Shown here one piece after another: positions 10,157 through 19,095 of a stretch of DNA of 64,000 nucleotides (positions are counted from its first letter, which is position 1; each line of letters opens with the position of its first letter). A program made the translations under genes and the position numbers. The notes beneath the pieces are model-generated. The model was not told where the DNA came from. It saw only the letters and a list, made by a program, of their open reading frames with translations, and did not search any database. The stretch is from Acerihabitans arboris (GTDB lineage Bacteria; Pseudomonadota; Gammaproteobacteria; Enterobacterales; Enterobacteriaceae): positions 248,001 through 312,000 of the forward strand of contig NZ_WUBS01000001.1 in the NCBI RefSeq assembly GCF_010131535.1, given 5' to 3'.

Positions 10157-11746
10157 TTAATGTTCGCGGGTTTTATGGAAGCTGACATCCGGGTAACGTT
10201 CCTGGGTCAGGTTCAGGTTGACCATGCTCGGGGCAATATACGAAAGATTATCGCCGCCGTCCAACGCCAGGTTGAGCTCATTTTTACGCTTGAACTCCTC
10301 GAGTTTTTTTACGTCCGGGCACTCGACCCAGCGCGCGGTGGACACATTGACCGACTCATAGAGCGCCTCCACGTTGTATTCGCTTTTCAGCCGGGCCACC
10401 ACCACTTCAAACTGCAGCACGCCGACCGCGCCGACGATCAGGTCGTTGTTGGTGATCGGGCGGAATACCTGCACCGCGCCCTCTTCCGACAGCTGGACCA
10501 GCCCTTTCAGCAGTTGTTTTTGTTTCAGCGGGTCGCGCAGGCGGATACGACGGAACATTTCCGGCGCGAAGTTCGGGATACCGGTAAACTTCATCTGCTC
10601 GCCCTGGGTAAAGGTATCGCCAATCTGGATGGTGCCGTGGTTATGCAGCCCGATGATATCGCCGGGATAGGCTTCTTCGATGTGCGAGCGGTCGCCGGCC
10701 ATAAAGGTCAGGGCATCGGCGATCACCACGTCCTTGCCGGTCCTGACCTGATGCAGCTTCATGCCGGTTTCATAACGGCCGGACACTACGCGCATGAACG
10801 CCACGCGGTCGCGATGTTTCGGGTCCATGTTGGCCTGGATTTTGAACACAAAGCCGGTAAATTTCTCTTCGTCGGCGGCGACGACGCGGATATTGGTCTT
10901 GCGCGGCATCGGCGGCGGCGCCCACTCAACCAGGCCGTCCAGCATATGATCGACGCCAAAGTTGCCCAGGGCGGTGCCGAAGAATACCGGGGTCAGCTCG
11001 CCGCGCAGAAAAGCCTGCTCTTCAAACTCGTGCGAAGCGCCCTGCACCAGCTCCAGCTCCTCGCGCAATTGCGCCGCCAGATCGTCGCCGATGGCCAGAT
11101 CGAGGTCCGGATTGTGCAATCCCTTGACCGTGCGCACCTCCTGGATGGTGTGGCCTTTACCGGTCTGGTAGAGGTAGGTCTCATCCTTATAGAGGTGATA
11201 GACCCCCTTGAACAGCTTGCCGCAGCCGATGGGCCAGGTAATGGGCGCGCAGGCGATGCGCAGCTCATGCTCGACCTCGTCGAGCAGCTCCGTCGGATCG
11301 CGGATATCGCGATCGACCTTGTTCATAAAGGTCAGGATCGGCGTATCGCGCAGGCGGGTGACTTCCATCAGCTTGCGGGTACGATCTTCCACGCCTTTCG
11401 CCGAATCGATCACCATCAGGCAGCAGTCCACCGCCGTTAAGGTACGATAGGTGTCTTCCGAGAAGTCTTCATGCCCCGGGGTATCCAACAGGTTTACCAG
11501 GGCGTCCCGGTAAGGAAACTGCATGACCGACGTGGTAATGGAGATACCGCGCTGTTTTTCCATTTCCATCCAGTCGGATTTGGCATGGTGGCTTGAGCCA
11601 CGGCCCTTGACCGTACCGGCGGTAAGAATGGCGTGCCCGAATAACAGCACTTTTTCGGTAATGGTGGTTTTACCGGCGTCGGGGTGCGAAATAATCGCAA
11701 AAGTGCGCCGGGCCGCAACTTCCGCGGCGTAAGAGGCATTCTTCAT
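10157..11746 (-). CDS. prfC: Peptide chain release factor 3 (RF3)
   Basis: RF3 is the GTPase that recycles RF1/RF2 from the ribosome after termination. The G-domain motifs SHPDAGKTT (G1), [16 protein letters not shown] (G3) and NKVD (G4) are present, and the C-terminal [15 protein letters not shown] matches E. coli. The ATG at 11744-11746 ([16 protein letters not shown]) gives 529 aa, the same as E. coli; a TTG nine codons upstream has no ribosome-binding site. The prfC-osmY order is conserved. The next gene upstream on this strand is rimI, about 100 bp away. Confidence 0.97.
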   Translation of the reverse strand: MKNASYAAEVAARRTFAIISHPDAGKTTITEKVLLFGHAILTAGTVKGRGSSHHAKSDWMEMEKQRGISITTSVMQFPYRDALVNLLDTPGHEDFSEDTYRTLTAVDCCLMVIDSAKGVEDRTRKLMEVTRLRDTPILTFMNKVDRDIRDPTELLDEVEHELRIACAPITWPIGCGKLFKGVYHLYKDETYLYQTGKGHTIQEVRTVKGLHNPDLDLAIGDDLAAQLREELELVQGASHEFEEQAFLRGELTPVFFGTALGNFGVDHMLDGLVEWAPPPMPRKTNIRVVAADEEKFTGFVFKIQANMDPKHRDRVAFMRVVSGRYETGMKLHQVRTGKDVVIADALTFMAGDRSHIEEAYPGDIIGLHNHGTIQIGDTFTQGEQMKFTGIPNFAPEMFRRIRLRDPLKQKQLLKGLVQLSEEGAVQVFRPITNNDLIVGAVGVLQFEVVVARLKSEYNVEALYESVNVSTARWVECPDVKKLEEFKRKNELNLALDGGDNLSYIAPSMVNLNLTQERYPDVSFHKTREH

Positions 11747-11845
11747 CTTCTGTTTCTCGATGGATACATACAAATTATGGGCTGGATCGCTGGTGCTAGA
11801 TTCTACATGGAGAAAGTCAGCATTGATAGTGCGCGGGCGTCGCGC

Positions 11846-12289
11846 TCATCCCAGCGGCAGCGCCATGATAATCGCGTCCTCGCGCCCGACGGCGGCCGGG
11901 TAATAATCACGGCGCACCGAGACATCGTTAAAGCCGAGGGATTGATAAAGCGCGATGGCGGGCAGGTTGGACCGCCGCACTTCCAGCCATAATGTCAGGA
12001 TACCGCGCTGCTCCAGTTCGGTAATCAGGCGCTCAAGCAAAGACCGGCCTAACCCCCGCCGCTGGAAATCCGGATGGACGGCAATATTAAACAGCGTCGC
12101 CTCGTCCACCACGGTTTGGGTAATGGCGAAGGCCGCCAGGGTATCGTCGACGGTAAGCTTGAGATTCAGGTAGCGCTCGCCCTGGTTGCTGGCCAAGGTT
12201 TTTGGCGTCCAGGGGAAGGCGTGGCTGGCCTGTTCGATATGCCAGGCGGCGGTCAGATCAGCGACCGTCAGCGGAGAGATCATGTTCAT
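11846..12289 (-). CDS. rimI: [Ribosomal protein bS18]-alanine N-acetyltransferase
   Basis: RimI is a GNAT acetyltransferase acting on the N-terminal Ala of ribosomal protein S18. The acetyl-CoA-binding P-loop pattern QRRGLGRSL and the C-terminal ALYQSLGFNDVSVRRDYYP are visible. The 147 aa compare with 148 in E. coli. It overlaps the 3' end of holD by 32 bp, as recalled for E. coli, which implies translational coupling in a holD-rimI unit. Confidence 0.96.
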   Translation of the reverse strand: MNMISPLTVADLTAAWHIEQASHAFPWTPKTLASNQGERYLNLKLTVDDTLAAFAITQTVVDEATLFNIAVHPDFQRRGLGRSLLERLITELEQRGILTLWLEVRRSNLPAIALYQSLGFNDVSVRRDYYPAAVGREDAIIMALPLG

Positions 12290-12671
12290 AATGACAAATT
12301 TGATGCCAGAGATCGCGCTTGGCTGCGGCGTTGCCCTGCAGTTCAGCCAGCGACGGGGTAGAAAGGGTTACACCGGACAGGGAGCGCGTCGCCTCGCCGC
12401 CGAGCCACCAGCTATGGCAGCGGGTGCCCTCAGGCAGCATCTCGGCCTGGTCGGGCGTAAGCGGGTAGAGCTGGCGCAGGGTCAGGTCCAGGCAGCGCGC
12501 CACATCCCCGACCAGGGGATGGTCAACCGGCGCCAGGGGATTGGCGATCAGGACCAGACGCACGTCATCGGGCAGGACGACGGCCACCTCGCCCAGCAGC
12601 GACGCGGGACGGCGCAGCGCCCATTGCGTGATGCCCAATTGTTGTAACTGCCAGTCTCGTCTTGACGTCAT
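12258..12671 (-). CDS. holD: DNA polymerase III psi subunit
   Basis: Psi bridges the clamp loader (through chi) to SSB in the replisome. The reading MTSRRDWQLQQLGITQW is the conserved N-terminal chi-interacting segment. From this ATG (12669-12671) the protein is 137 aa, exactly the E. coli length; the upstream in-frame extension to 12782 lacks similarity. It overlaps rimI by 32 bp at its 3' end and is divergent from rsmC. Confidence 0.95.
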   Translation of the reverse strand: MTSRRDWQLQQLGITQWALRRPASLLGEVAVVLPDDVRLVLIANPLAPVDHPLVGDVARCLDLTLRQLYPLTPDQAEMLPEGTRCHSWWLGGEATRSLSGVTLSTPSLAELQGNAAAKRDLWHQICHYEHDLSADGR

Positions 12672-12820
12672 GCTAATCCTGTCCGGCGTAATTTCCACGC
12701 CGCCTGTCACCAAATCCATCGAAGTCGGCGGCCCATCGCACATCAGGCGATAAAGTCCATCGAACATCGGGCAATAAAGCACTATACTCCCCGCTCAGAT
12801 TAATGAGGAGCCTTTGTCGC

Positions 12821-13873
12821 ATGTCAGTATTAACGCCAGCCAGTGAAGTCATACTTCGTCACGAGGACGTTTTTTTGGATAAACGCGTACTGTTCGCCGG
12901 CGATGTGCAGGATCTGCTGCCGACGGAGCTGGACGCCAAAACCGTACGTGTCCACACCGCCTGGTATCACCACTGTCTGGCACTGCGCGATAAAATGGAC
13001 GAAGAATCCGTCCAATACGGCCTGGTCGCCGGGGCGGAGTTTGTCCGCGAATGCGATACTTTACTCTATTTCTGGCCTAAAAATAAGCCGGAAGCGCAGT
13101 TCCAGCTGGCAAACCTGCTCTCGCTGCTGCCCGTCGGCAGCGACGTATTCGTGGTTGGCGAAAACCGCAGCGGCGTGCGCAGCGCCGAACAGCTGCTGGC
13201 CCCCTACAGCCCGCTGGTCAAAATCGACAGCGCCCGCCGCTGCGGCCTGTATCACGGCAGGCTTGAAACCGCGCCGCAGTTCGACCCGCAATCCTACTGG
13301 AACGAATATCAGCTGGACGGCCTGACGGTTAAAACCCTGCCGGGCGTATTCAGCCGTGACGGACTGGATAGCGGCAGCCAGTTGCTGCTATCCACCTTTG
13401 ATAAGCCGCTGAGCGGCGAAATAGCGGATATTGGCTGCGGCACCGGTGTACTGGCCGCCGTTTTGGCTAAACGCTCGCCGGGCGTTAAACTAACCCTCGG
13501 CGACGTGCATGCGCCGGCGCTGGCCGCAAGCCAGGCCACGCTCGAGGCCAACGGCCTGACCGGCACCGTGGTCGTCAGCGATGTCTATTCGGCGATGCCG
13601 GGACGCTTCGACATGATCATATCCAACCCGCCGTTCCATGACGGCATGCACACCAATCTGCAGGCGGCCGAAAACCTGATCCGCGGCGCCTTGACCCATT
13701 TGCGGATTGGCGGCCAGCTGCGCATCGTCGCCAATGCCTTTTTGCCTTATCCGGCCTTGTTGGACTCCATCTTCGGCAGCCACACCGTGCTGGCGCAAAA
13801 CGGCCGCTTTAAGGTTTTCCAGGCGATCCATACCCTGTCGCGCGGCAAGGATAAAGCCGGCAAACGCGGCTGA
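12821..13873 (+). CDS. rsmC: 16S rRNA (guanine1207-N2)-methyltransferase
   Basis: RsmC methylates G1207 of 16S rRNA in the 30S subunit. It consists of an inactive N-terminal methyltransferase-like half and an active C-terminal half with the SAM-binding segment [15 protein letters not shown] and the catalytic NPPF motif (ISNPPFHDG). TGAGGAG precedes the start [14 protein letters not shown]. The 350 aa compare with 343 in E. coli. It is divergent from holD-rimI and followed by the tRNA-Leu cluster. Confidence 0.96.
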   Translation: MSVLTPASEVILRHEDVFLDKRVLFAGDVQDLLPTELDAKTVRVHTAWYHHCLALRDKMDEESVQYGLVAGAEFVRECDTLLYFWPKNKPEAQFQLANLLSLLPVGSDVFVVGENRSGVRSAEQLLAPYSPLVKIDSARRCGLYHGRLETAPQFDPQSYWNEYQLDGLTVKTLPGVFSRDGLDSGSQLLLSTFDKPLSGEIADIGCGTGVLAAVLAKRSPGVKLTLGDVHAPALAASQATLEANGLTGTVVVSDVYSAMPGRFDMIISNPPFHDGMHTNLQAAENLIRGALTHLRIGGQLRIVANAFLPYPALLDSIFGSHTVLAQNGRFKVFQAIHTLSRGKDKAGKRG

Positions 13874-13918
13874 TAACCAGCCGGATCCCGCCGCCGTCAT
13901 CCTGAGCCGCCACGGCGC

Positions 13919-13945
13919 CGGGCATTTTTTTGCGCTAAATGCCCG
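13919..13945 (+). terminator. Possible rsmC terminator hairpin
   Basis: The inverted repeat CGGGCATTT (13919-13927) and AAATGCCCG (13937-13945) with a 9-nt loop lies 46 bp after rsmC. It is followed only by a broken T-tract (CTTTAGTTT), so it is a weak intrinsic terminator. It sits just upstream of the tRNA promoter. Confidence 0.5.
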
Positions 13946-13963
13946 CTTTAGTTTAAATAATTA

Positions 13964-13991
13964 TTGACGTTGACGCTAAAACCTCTAGAAT
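13964..13991 (+). promoter_or_regulatory. Sigma-70 promoter of the tRNA-Leu cluster
   Basis: The -35 TTGACG (13964-13969), a 16-bp spacer and the -10 TAGAAT (13986-13991) are followed by a GC-rich discriminator (TCGCCTCCG), as expected for a growth-rate/stringently controlled stable-RNA promoter. The first tRNA begins 41 bp after the -10. Confidence 0.75.
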
Positions 13992-14032
13992 TCGCCTCCG
14001 TGGTGGCAGGGCTTAGGCCTTGCCCGTGCCGG

Positions 14033-14119
14033 GCGATGGTGGCGGAATTGGTAGACGCGCTAGCTTCAGGTGTTAGTGTCCTTTCGGACGTGAGGGTTCA
14101 AGTCCCTCCCTTCGCACCA
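14033..14119 (+). tRNA. tRNA-Leu (CAG), copy 1
   Basis: An 87-nt class II tRNA ending in encoded CCA, with anticodon CAG in CTTCAGG and a long variable arm (GTGTCCTTTCGGACGT). T-stem GAGGG/CCCTC is fully paired. The acceptor GCGATGG pairs with CCTTCGC except for a U5-U68 mismatch, where E. coli has A-C as recalled. It corresponds to E. coli leuV/P/Q beside rsmC. Confidence 0.98.
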
Positions 14120-14185
14120 AACACAACCACGCAGTAATATGATGTTGCAATTAGCTGTATCTTAATGGATGTTACCGAATTGAAC

Positions 14186-14272
14186 GCGATGGTGGCGGAA
14201 TTGGTAGACGCGCTAGCTTCAGGTGTTAGTGTCCTTTCGGACGTGAGGGTTCAAGTCCCTCCCTTCGCACCA
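14186..14272 (+). tRNA. tRNA-Leu (CAG), copy 2
   Basis: Identical over 87 nt to the copy at 14033, including the U5-U68 acceptor mismatch and encoded CCA. It is separated from copy 1 by 66 bp of unrelated spacer and is probably co-transcribed with it. Confidence 0.98.
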
Positions 14273-14377
14273 ATCGGTAGCCGGTACGGACAGGTGATGT
14301 GCCCCGGTACACAATGTCGGTGTTGAGACGTGCTGTTAAGATTACCGGTTAAGATTACGAGTTGAGATGAATAGCCT

Positions 14378-14464
14378 GCGATGGTGGCGGAATTGGTAGA
14401 CGCGCTAGCTTCAGGTGTTAGTGTCCTTTCGGACGTGAGGGTTCAAGTCCCTCCCTTCGCACCA
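14378..14464 (+). tRNA. tRNA-Leu (CAG), copy 3
   Basis: The third identical 87-nt copy, 105 bp after copy 2. No strong T-rich terminator is obvious within the following 150 bp. The sequence after it turns AT-rich toward the diguanylate cyclase gene. Confidence 0.98.
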
Positions 14465-14752
14465 TATTCATTCTCGTCTGCCATGCGTTGACAATGTAAT
14501 GATGTTAACCGGTGATACGTTCAGCATCCCCGCGTACCGCACCGCCTCAGGTCCCCACCTGCCACTTTCCCTGTTTTTGCTTCACGCCCATCGGCGGGTG
14601 ACAGCGACTCATAAAACTGTTAAATTATTCTAATCATATTCAAAGCTACAATCACATAATAACGATACCAAATTATTAATAATCATATTTTATTCAGGAT
14701 TCGTGTCGTCTGTTATTGCCATTTTGGACAGCCGGGGCTAAAAAGTTAAGAC

Positions 14753-15847
14753 ATGATAAATACCTACAGCTATGACGAACTCCGCAGGAGTAAGCTTCGC
14801 CTGTCGTTGTTATTGTTTTTGCTACTTAATATAGCTTTTTCAGTTTTTTATGTTGCCACCGCAATAAATAATACCCATTCCCCCACGCCGCCGTCGATAA
14901 TGGTGGCGGTCATTTGTGTAATTACTTTAATAATGAGTAATTACAAAATGAAGAATTATGCTTATCAACTGAATGTTTTTTCAGTTATTATTGGTTTACT
15001 CTGGGCCTGGCATATCGCCGTGCGCTATAACCAGCTGCAACCTGTCGAGAACAATTTCCTGCTGTTCAGCCTGATGATGGTATTTTTCATCAGCGCCATT
15101 TCCCTCGCCGATTATTTCGTGGCGTTTTGCCTGCACAGCCTGCCGCCGGCGCTAATGGTCATCATACTGGACCAGTTTAACCATATCCTGATTATGCTGT
15201 TCACCATCGCGCTGCCGCTGATAAGCTTCACGCTGCACAACCTGATGCAAAAACGCAGCGAGGCCTTTACGTCGGAGTTAGTCAACCGGTTAAGCGAAGA
15301 GCGGGAAAAATTCAGCGATCTCAGCATGATAGATCCGCTAACCGGACTCTTTAACCGCCGCGGCCTGCAAAACAAGCTGAGCAACCTGAACGGCGACGGC
15401 CCCACCAGTCATTACATTCTGCTGCTGGATATCGATCACTTTAAGGCATACAACGACAATTACGGCCACACCATGGGCGATAAGGCCCTGGCCGCCGTGG
15501 CGGTGGCCATCAGGGACGCGGTGCGTTCCCGTGATATCGTGGTGCGCTACGGCGGTGAAGAGTTCCTGGTGCTGCTGATCGATGTCGATGACGGTTATGC
15601 GCTGTCCTGTGCTGAAAACGTCAGGCAGGCGGTACTGGATTTAAAAATTCCCCATCTGTTTAACGATCGGGTCTCCACCACCGTGACGCTCAGCGCCGGT
15701 ATCGCCATCATGTCCGACAGCGATATTGAAGCCTCGCTTACCGCCGCCGACAACGCGCTCTATCTGGCAAAAAGCCGCGGCCGGAACTCGGTTGAAATTG
15801 CCGCCCTGAAATCCTTTGAGCCAAATACCCAACCCGCCAAGTCCTGA
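14753..15847 (+). CDS. Membrane-anchored diguanylate cyclase (GGEEF)
   Basis: Predicted to make cyclic di-GMP from two GTP at the inner membrane. Residues 1 to about 165 contain five or six hydrophobic segments forming a membrane sensor module I do not recognise. A helical linker (about 166-190) leads to a GGDEF domain starting SMIDPLTGLFNRRG. The active-site GGEEF is at 267-271. An RxxD inhibitory site (RSRD) lies exactly five residues before it, so product inhibition is likely. The 364 aa have no E. coli ortholog at this position. Its first half is visibly AT-richer than the neighbours. It sits at the junction between two conserved blocks. Confidence 0.9.
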   Translation: MINTYSYDELRRSKLRLSLLLFLLLNIAFSVFYVATAINNTHSPTPPSIMVAVICVITLIMSNYKMKNYAYQLNVFSVIIGLLWAWHIAVRYNQLQPVENNFLLFSLMMVFFISAISLADYFVAFCLHSLPPALMVIILDQFNHILIMLFTIALPLISFTLHNLMQKRSEAFTSELVNRLSEEREKFSDLSMIDPLTGLFNRRGLQNKLSNLNGDGPTSHYILLLDIDHFKAYNDNYGHTMGDKALAAVAVAIRDAVRSRDIVVRYGGEEFLVLLIDVDDGYALSCAENVRQAVLDLKIPHLFNDRVSTTVTLSAGIAIMSDSDIEASLTAADNALYLAKSRGRNSVEIAALKSFEPNTQPAKS

Positions 15848-16204
15848 TATTAATTCCGCCGGGCCGCTGGGTGCCTCTAGCCCGCGGCTATTTATTACCT
15901 TGCCCAACGGGAATGGTTATATTCTGCCGACAATACCCTCAGTATTATCCTAATAAATTATCCTCTTTAAACCCTATTCTATTTTGATATATTAATTGCG
16001 TTACCAGGATGACACAATTAATTAACCTTTGGCATTTAATGCATTTTTATCGCGGCGAAGCGATCATGTCGGCGCTTTAGCGCGCTCCCGCCGCCCCCCA
16101 ACGATTAAAGGCTTATATTATATAGAGTTAACAATCGAACTTGCTGACAGGCTAATCCGGCACTAGGCTTAGGACAGTTCATTATTCATCTTCCGGAGGA
16201 CAAG
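15848..16204. other. Interval between diguanylate cyclase gene and yhbO
   Basis: 357 bp, AT-rich in the middle (about 15940-16030) with GC-rich islands. No gene, tRNA or clear terminator. The last part holds the yhbO promoter region and a strong ribosome-binding site (GGAGG at 16196-16200). Confidence 0.5.
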
Positions 16205-16726
16205 ATGAGCAAAAAAATCGCAGTCTTAATCACTAATGAATTTGAAGATGCGGAGTACACCTCGCCGGCCCAGACCTATCAGCAGGCCGGACACCAGGTC
16301 ATCACCATTGAGAAAAAAGCGGGAAATACCGTTACCGGCAAGCGCGGCGAGGCCAAGGTGACCATCGATAAGTCAATTGACGAGGTAAGCGTCGATGAGT
16401 TCGACGCGCTATTGTTGCCCGGCGGCCATTCGCCGGATTCCCTGCGCGGCGATGATCGTTTTGTTGACTTCACCCGGGCCTTCGCGCAAAGCGGCAAGCC
16501 GATTTTCGCTATCTGCCATGGTCCCCAGTTGCTGATCAGCGCCGACGCGGTGCGCGGCAAAAAAATGACCACGGTGAAGGCGGTGGCGGTGGATTTGAAA
16601 AATGCCGGCGCCGATTTTTTTGATAAAGAAGTGGTCATCGATAACGATACTTTGGTGACCAGCCGCACGCCGGATGATTTACCGGCGTTTAACCGCGAAT
16701 CACTGCGGATACTCAACAAGAAGTAG
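16205..16726 (+). CDS. yhbO: DJ-1/PfpI-family protein deglycase YhbO
   Basis: YhbO is a stress-protective DJ-1/PfpI-superfamily enzyme reported to repair glyoxal/methylglyoxal adducts. The nucleophile Cys lies in AICHGPQLL near residue 104, and LLLPGGHSPD carries the partner region. The 173 aa match E. coli (172) closely throughout. GGAGGACAAG precedes the ATG. It converges on yhbP with a 10-bp gap. Confidence 0.95.
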   Translation: MSKKIAVLITNEFEDAEYTSPAQTYQQAGHQVITIEKKAGNTVTGKRGEAKVTIDKSIDEVSVDEFDALLLPGGHSPDSLRGDDRFVDFTRAFAQSGKPIFAICHGPQLLISADAVRGKKMTTVKAVAVDLKNAGADFFDKEVVIDNDTLVTSRTPDDLPAFNRESLRILNKK

Positions 16727-16736
16727 TCATTAATCC

Positions 16737-17201
16737 TTAGGCCTGACGACTCTCCAGGCCTTCGCCTTCCTGCTCGTTACGCCGCCAGCTCAGCTTGGTG
16801 CCGAACCCCAGCTTGTTGTTGGTCAGCTTTATTTCATCCAGGCGCAAACGCCAGATAGGCGAAGTGGCAAGCTTCGCCAGCGGGAAGCGCGCGGTATACT
16901 GCCGCCTGGCCGCGTGGGCGGCGTCGCCGATGATCTGGTTAACCTCGCCGCTGTATTGGATGCCTTTGATCAGGCTGACGGTAATGGTCTGATCGCTGAT
17001 GGTGCCGGCCACATGCTGGTTATCCGCCAACAATATGCCGTGGCGGGTGGTATGGTCCGTCAGCATATATAACGACAGGTCGGGTTCGTTCAATACGTAA
17101 AAACAGTTGGCACACCATAATGTCCGCGCATCACCGGTACAGAGTGTTAAGACATGCTGCTTTTTAATATAAGCCACGATGGCTTTCAGTGATTCGTCCA
17201 T
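16737..17201 (-). CDS. yhbP: UPF0306 flavin-split-barrel protein YhbP
   Basis: A member of the UPF0306 (pyridoxamine-phosphate-oxidase-like fold) family of unknown function. Matching stretches include KKQHVLTLCTGDARTLWCANCFYV, AGTISDQTITVSLIKGIQYSGE and RLDEIKLTNNKLGFG. The ATG at 17199-17201 (MDESLKAIVAYIKKQ) was chosen; a TTG two codons upstream is an alternative that sits closer to AAGAGA. The 154 aa compare with 147 in E. coli. Confidence 0.88.
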   Translation of the reverse strand: MDESLKAIVAYIKKQHVLTLCTGDARTLWCANCFYVLNEPDLSLYMLTDHTTRHGILLADNQHVAGTISDQTITVSLIKGIQYSGEVNQIIGDAAHAARRQYTARFPLAKLATSPIWRLRLDEIKLTNNKLGFGTKLSWRRNEQEGEGLESRQA

Positions 17202-17433
17202 TTGCAAATAATCTCTTATACTTTATAAGGTTATAGTCAACATATCGCCGCGCTTTAATGCCTGTCCAGTTAATAATCCGCATCATTCACAGGTCTGGCG
17301 CGCGGCGCTCAACGCGCTGGCGACAGTCTTAACCACGACCGGGCAAATAGGTTACAATCATAGCCGCTCCTGGGAATGTTACCCACCGGACACTATCTCT
17401 GTCTAATTCATTATCCGCGTAAGGCGCGACCCT

Positions 17434-17796
17434 ATGACCCTTTCCTGGCACCTCTACCTGATACGCACCGCCGGCGGCGCCCTTTATACCGGCGTCACCA
17501 CCGATGTGGTCCGGCGTCTTGGACAGCATCAACGGGGCCGCGGCGCTAAGGCCCTACGCGGCAAAGGTCCGTTGACCCTGGCATATCATTGCCCGGCCGG
17601 CGACAGGGGGAAAGCCTTACGGTGGGAATATCGCATCAAACAGCTGACCCGGGCGCAAAAGGAGCTATTGGTCGCCAGCCAGGGGCAATCGCTGGAGGAC
17701 ATCTGGCCAAGCCTGCAGCCGCAGCAAAGGTCGCCCGGCGGCGAAGTATCCGGCAAAGCCTGTGGTCTGCCGTACGTCAAAGCGCCAGCTGATTGA
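17434..17796 (+). CDS. yhbQ: GIY-YIG domain protein YhbQ
   Basis: A single-domain GIY-YIG nuclease-superfamily protein (UPF0213). [18 protein letters not shown] provides the degenerate GIY/YIG pair; a conserved Arg (VVRRLGQH) and Glu (WEYRIKQLT) follow. The 120 aa are about 20 longer than E. coli YhbQ, and the extra C-terminus runs 20 bp into the 3' end of the convergent yhbS. Biochemical role in the cell is uncertain. Confidence 0.92.
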   Translation: MTLSWHLYLIRTAGGALYTGVTTDVVRRLGQHQRGRGAKALRGKGPLTLAYHCPAGDRGKALRWEYRIKQLTRAQKELLVASQGQSLEDIWPSLQPQQRSPGGEVSGKACGLPYVKAPAD

Positions 17797-18286
17797 ACGG
17801 ATCGGCGTATTCCACCTGGCCGCTTACCCCTTCAAGCGCATCGTCGGCCAGGGGAAACAGCTGGAAGGCGGCTTCCGCGCCGGGCCAGCGACAGTGTAGT
17901 CGGGAGCGCGCGGCAGGTATAAAACCGAATCGGGAGTAGTAGCCGGGATCGCCCAACACCACGACCGCGCGATAGCCGAATTCGTTAAGCATGTCCAGTC
18001 CCTCGCAGATCAGCTGCCCGGCGATGCCCTGGCGGCGAAAAGCATCTTCCACCGCCAATGGGGCCAGGCCGACCCACTGGCAGTCCTCGCCGCCAATCCA
18101 CACCGGGCTGAACGCCGCATAACCCACCACGCCGCCTTCCTCGTCGGTGGCCACGACCCCCAGGGTCAAGAGTCCATCCTCCCGCAGCCGATGTACCAGA
18201 TCCGCCTCCGCGCCGCGCCCGAAGGCACCGCGCAGCAGGCTGTCGATCCCCGGCGCATCCACCGGTATCTCCACGCGAATCAACAC
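17777..18286 (-). CDS. yhbS: GNAT-family N-acetyltransferase YhbS
   Basis: A GNAT acetyltransferase of unknown substrate. The acetyl-CoA loop [11 protein letters not shown] and [15 protein letters not shown] are conserved. It starts at GTG (18284-18286, reading [15 protein letters not shown] as in E. coli), overlapping the ubiT stop by 7 bp, which suggests translational coupling. The 169 aa compare with 167 in E. coli. It converges with yhbQ. Confidence 0.93.
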   Translation of the reverse strand: MLIRVEIPVDAPGIDSLLRGAFGRGAEADLVHRLREDGLLTLGVVATDEEGGVVGYAAFSPVWIGGEDCQWVGLAPLAVEDAFRRQGIAGQLICEGLDMLNEFGYRAVVVLGDPGYYSRFGFIPAARSRLHCRWPGAEAAFQLFPLADDALEGVSGQVEYADPFNQLAL

Positions 18287-18804
18287 GGTTGCGATACGCG
18301 GATGTCATCGGCATCCACGCCCTCTTTCAAGCCGGCCTGGACAAAGTCGGCCATTTGCAGCAAAGCCACGCGCAAAGGGCGCGGCATGGTGGCCAGGTCG
18401 ATGGAATCCATTAAATTCTTTACATACAGTCCAAGTTCGGTGTCACCCTCGATGCGCAGCCGGCGCTGGAAAAATAACGTGTCGGGATCTTCCCTGCGGG
18501 CGGCTATCAGGATCAGATCGTTGGCATTGCCGCTAAAGCTGACATCGGCACGCGCCTGCCGGCTGACCTTCAATTGTTCATTCTCGACGGTCATATACCA
18601 TACAAGCGATATATCCTCGACCTCGATCCTGAGCCACCGGCCTTCCAGGAACGCCAGCTCGCCTTCGGCCAACGCCTCGCGAAACTGCCGGCGCATTACC
18701 TGTTCCAGCACCTGGCGCTGCAGCGCGAACGGCGTGAGCTTGATTGGCAAGCGCAACAGCGACGGCCCCCGGCGCACCAGCTGTGCTCGTAGTTTTTCCA
18801 ACAC
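18280..18804 (-). CDS. ubiT: Ubiquinone accessory factor UbiT (SCP2 domain)
   Basis: UbiT (YhbT) is the sterol-carrier-protein-2-like factor for oxygen-independent ubiquinone synthesis, acting with UbiU and UbiV. SCP2-type residues are seen in ADVSFSGNANDLI and DTLFFQRRLRIEGDTELGLYVKN. The start is GTG (18802-18804), with GAGGAG 8-9 nt upstream. The 174 aa equal E. coli. It is divergent from ubiUV across a 291-bp gap, as in E. coli. Confidence 0.95.
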   Translation of the reverse strand: MLEKLRAQLVRRGPSLLRLPIKLTPFALQRQVLEQVMRRQFREALAEGELAFLEGRWLRIEVEDISLVWYMTVENEQLKVSRQARADVSFSGNANDLILIAARREDPDTLFFQRRLRIEGDTELGLYVKNLMDSIDLATMPRPLRVALLQMADFVQAGLKEGVDADDIRVSQPC

Positions 18805-19095
18805 TGTGTCTACTCCTCTTTACGAATCTGCGTCTATTTTGCCACAGTGGTTAAAACCAGTCGGGGCCTACATCAATTATTTTCTAACAAAGATGGCTTA
18901 TTTAAGCATAGCTGTTGCTGCTTTTAATGCCGTCATTACGCGATAAGCTGCCTCAAATCAAACTATCACTAACCAACCTTAATTAGAATTGCCATTATCA
19001 TCATGCATCATTTGCTGGCAAAACAACCTGTTGGCTTATGCGCTTTTCTGGTCTTGCGCCATGGCGTCAAGGCCAAGACAACTATCGGGAGCTTT

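Noticed and set aside
10160-11440. 426-codon plus-strand open frame opposite prfC
   Set aside because: It is the antisense shadow of a fully conserved RF3 gene and has the composition of an antisense reading; GC-rich codon use leaves such frames open.
18805-19095. Possible FNR site for ubiU/ubiT
   Set aside because: ATCAA half-sites occur but none has a convincing TTGAT partner four bases away, although FNR control is expected from E. coli.
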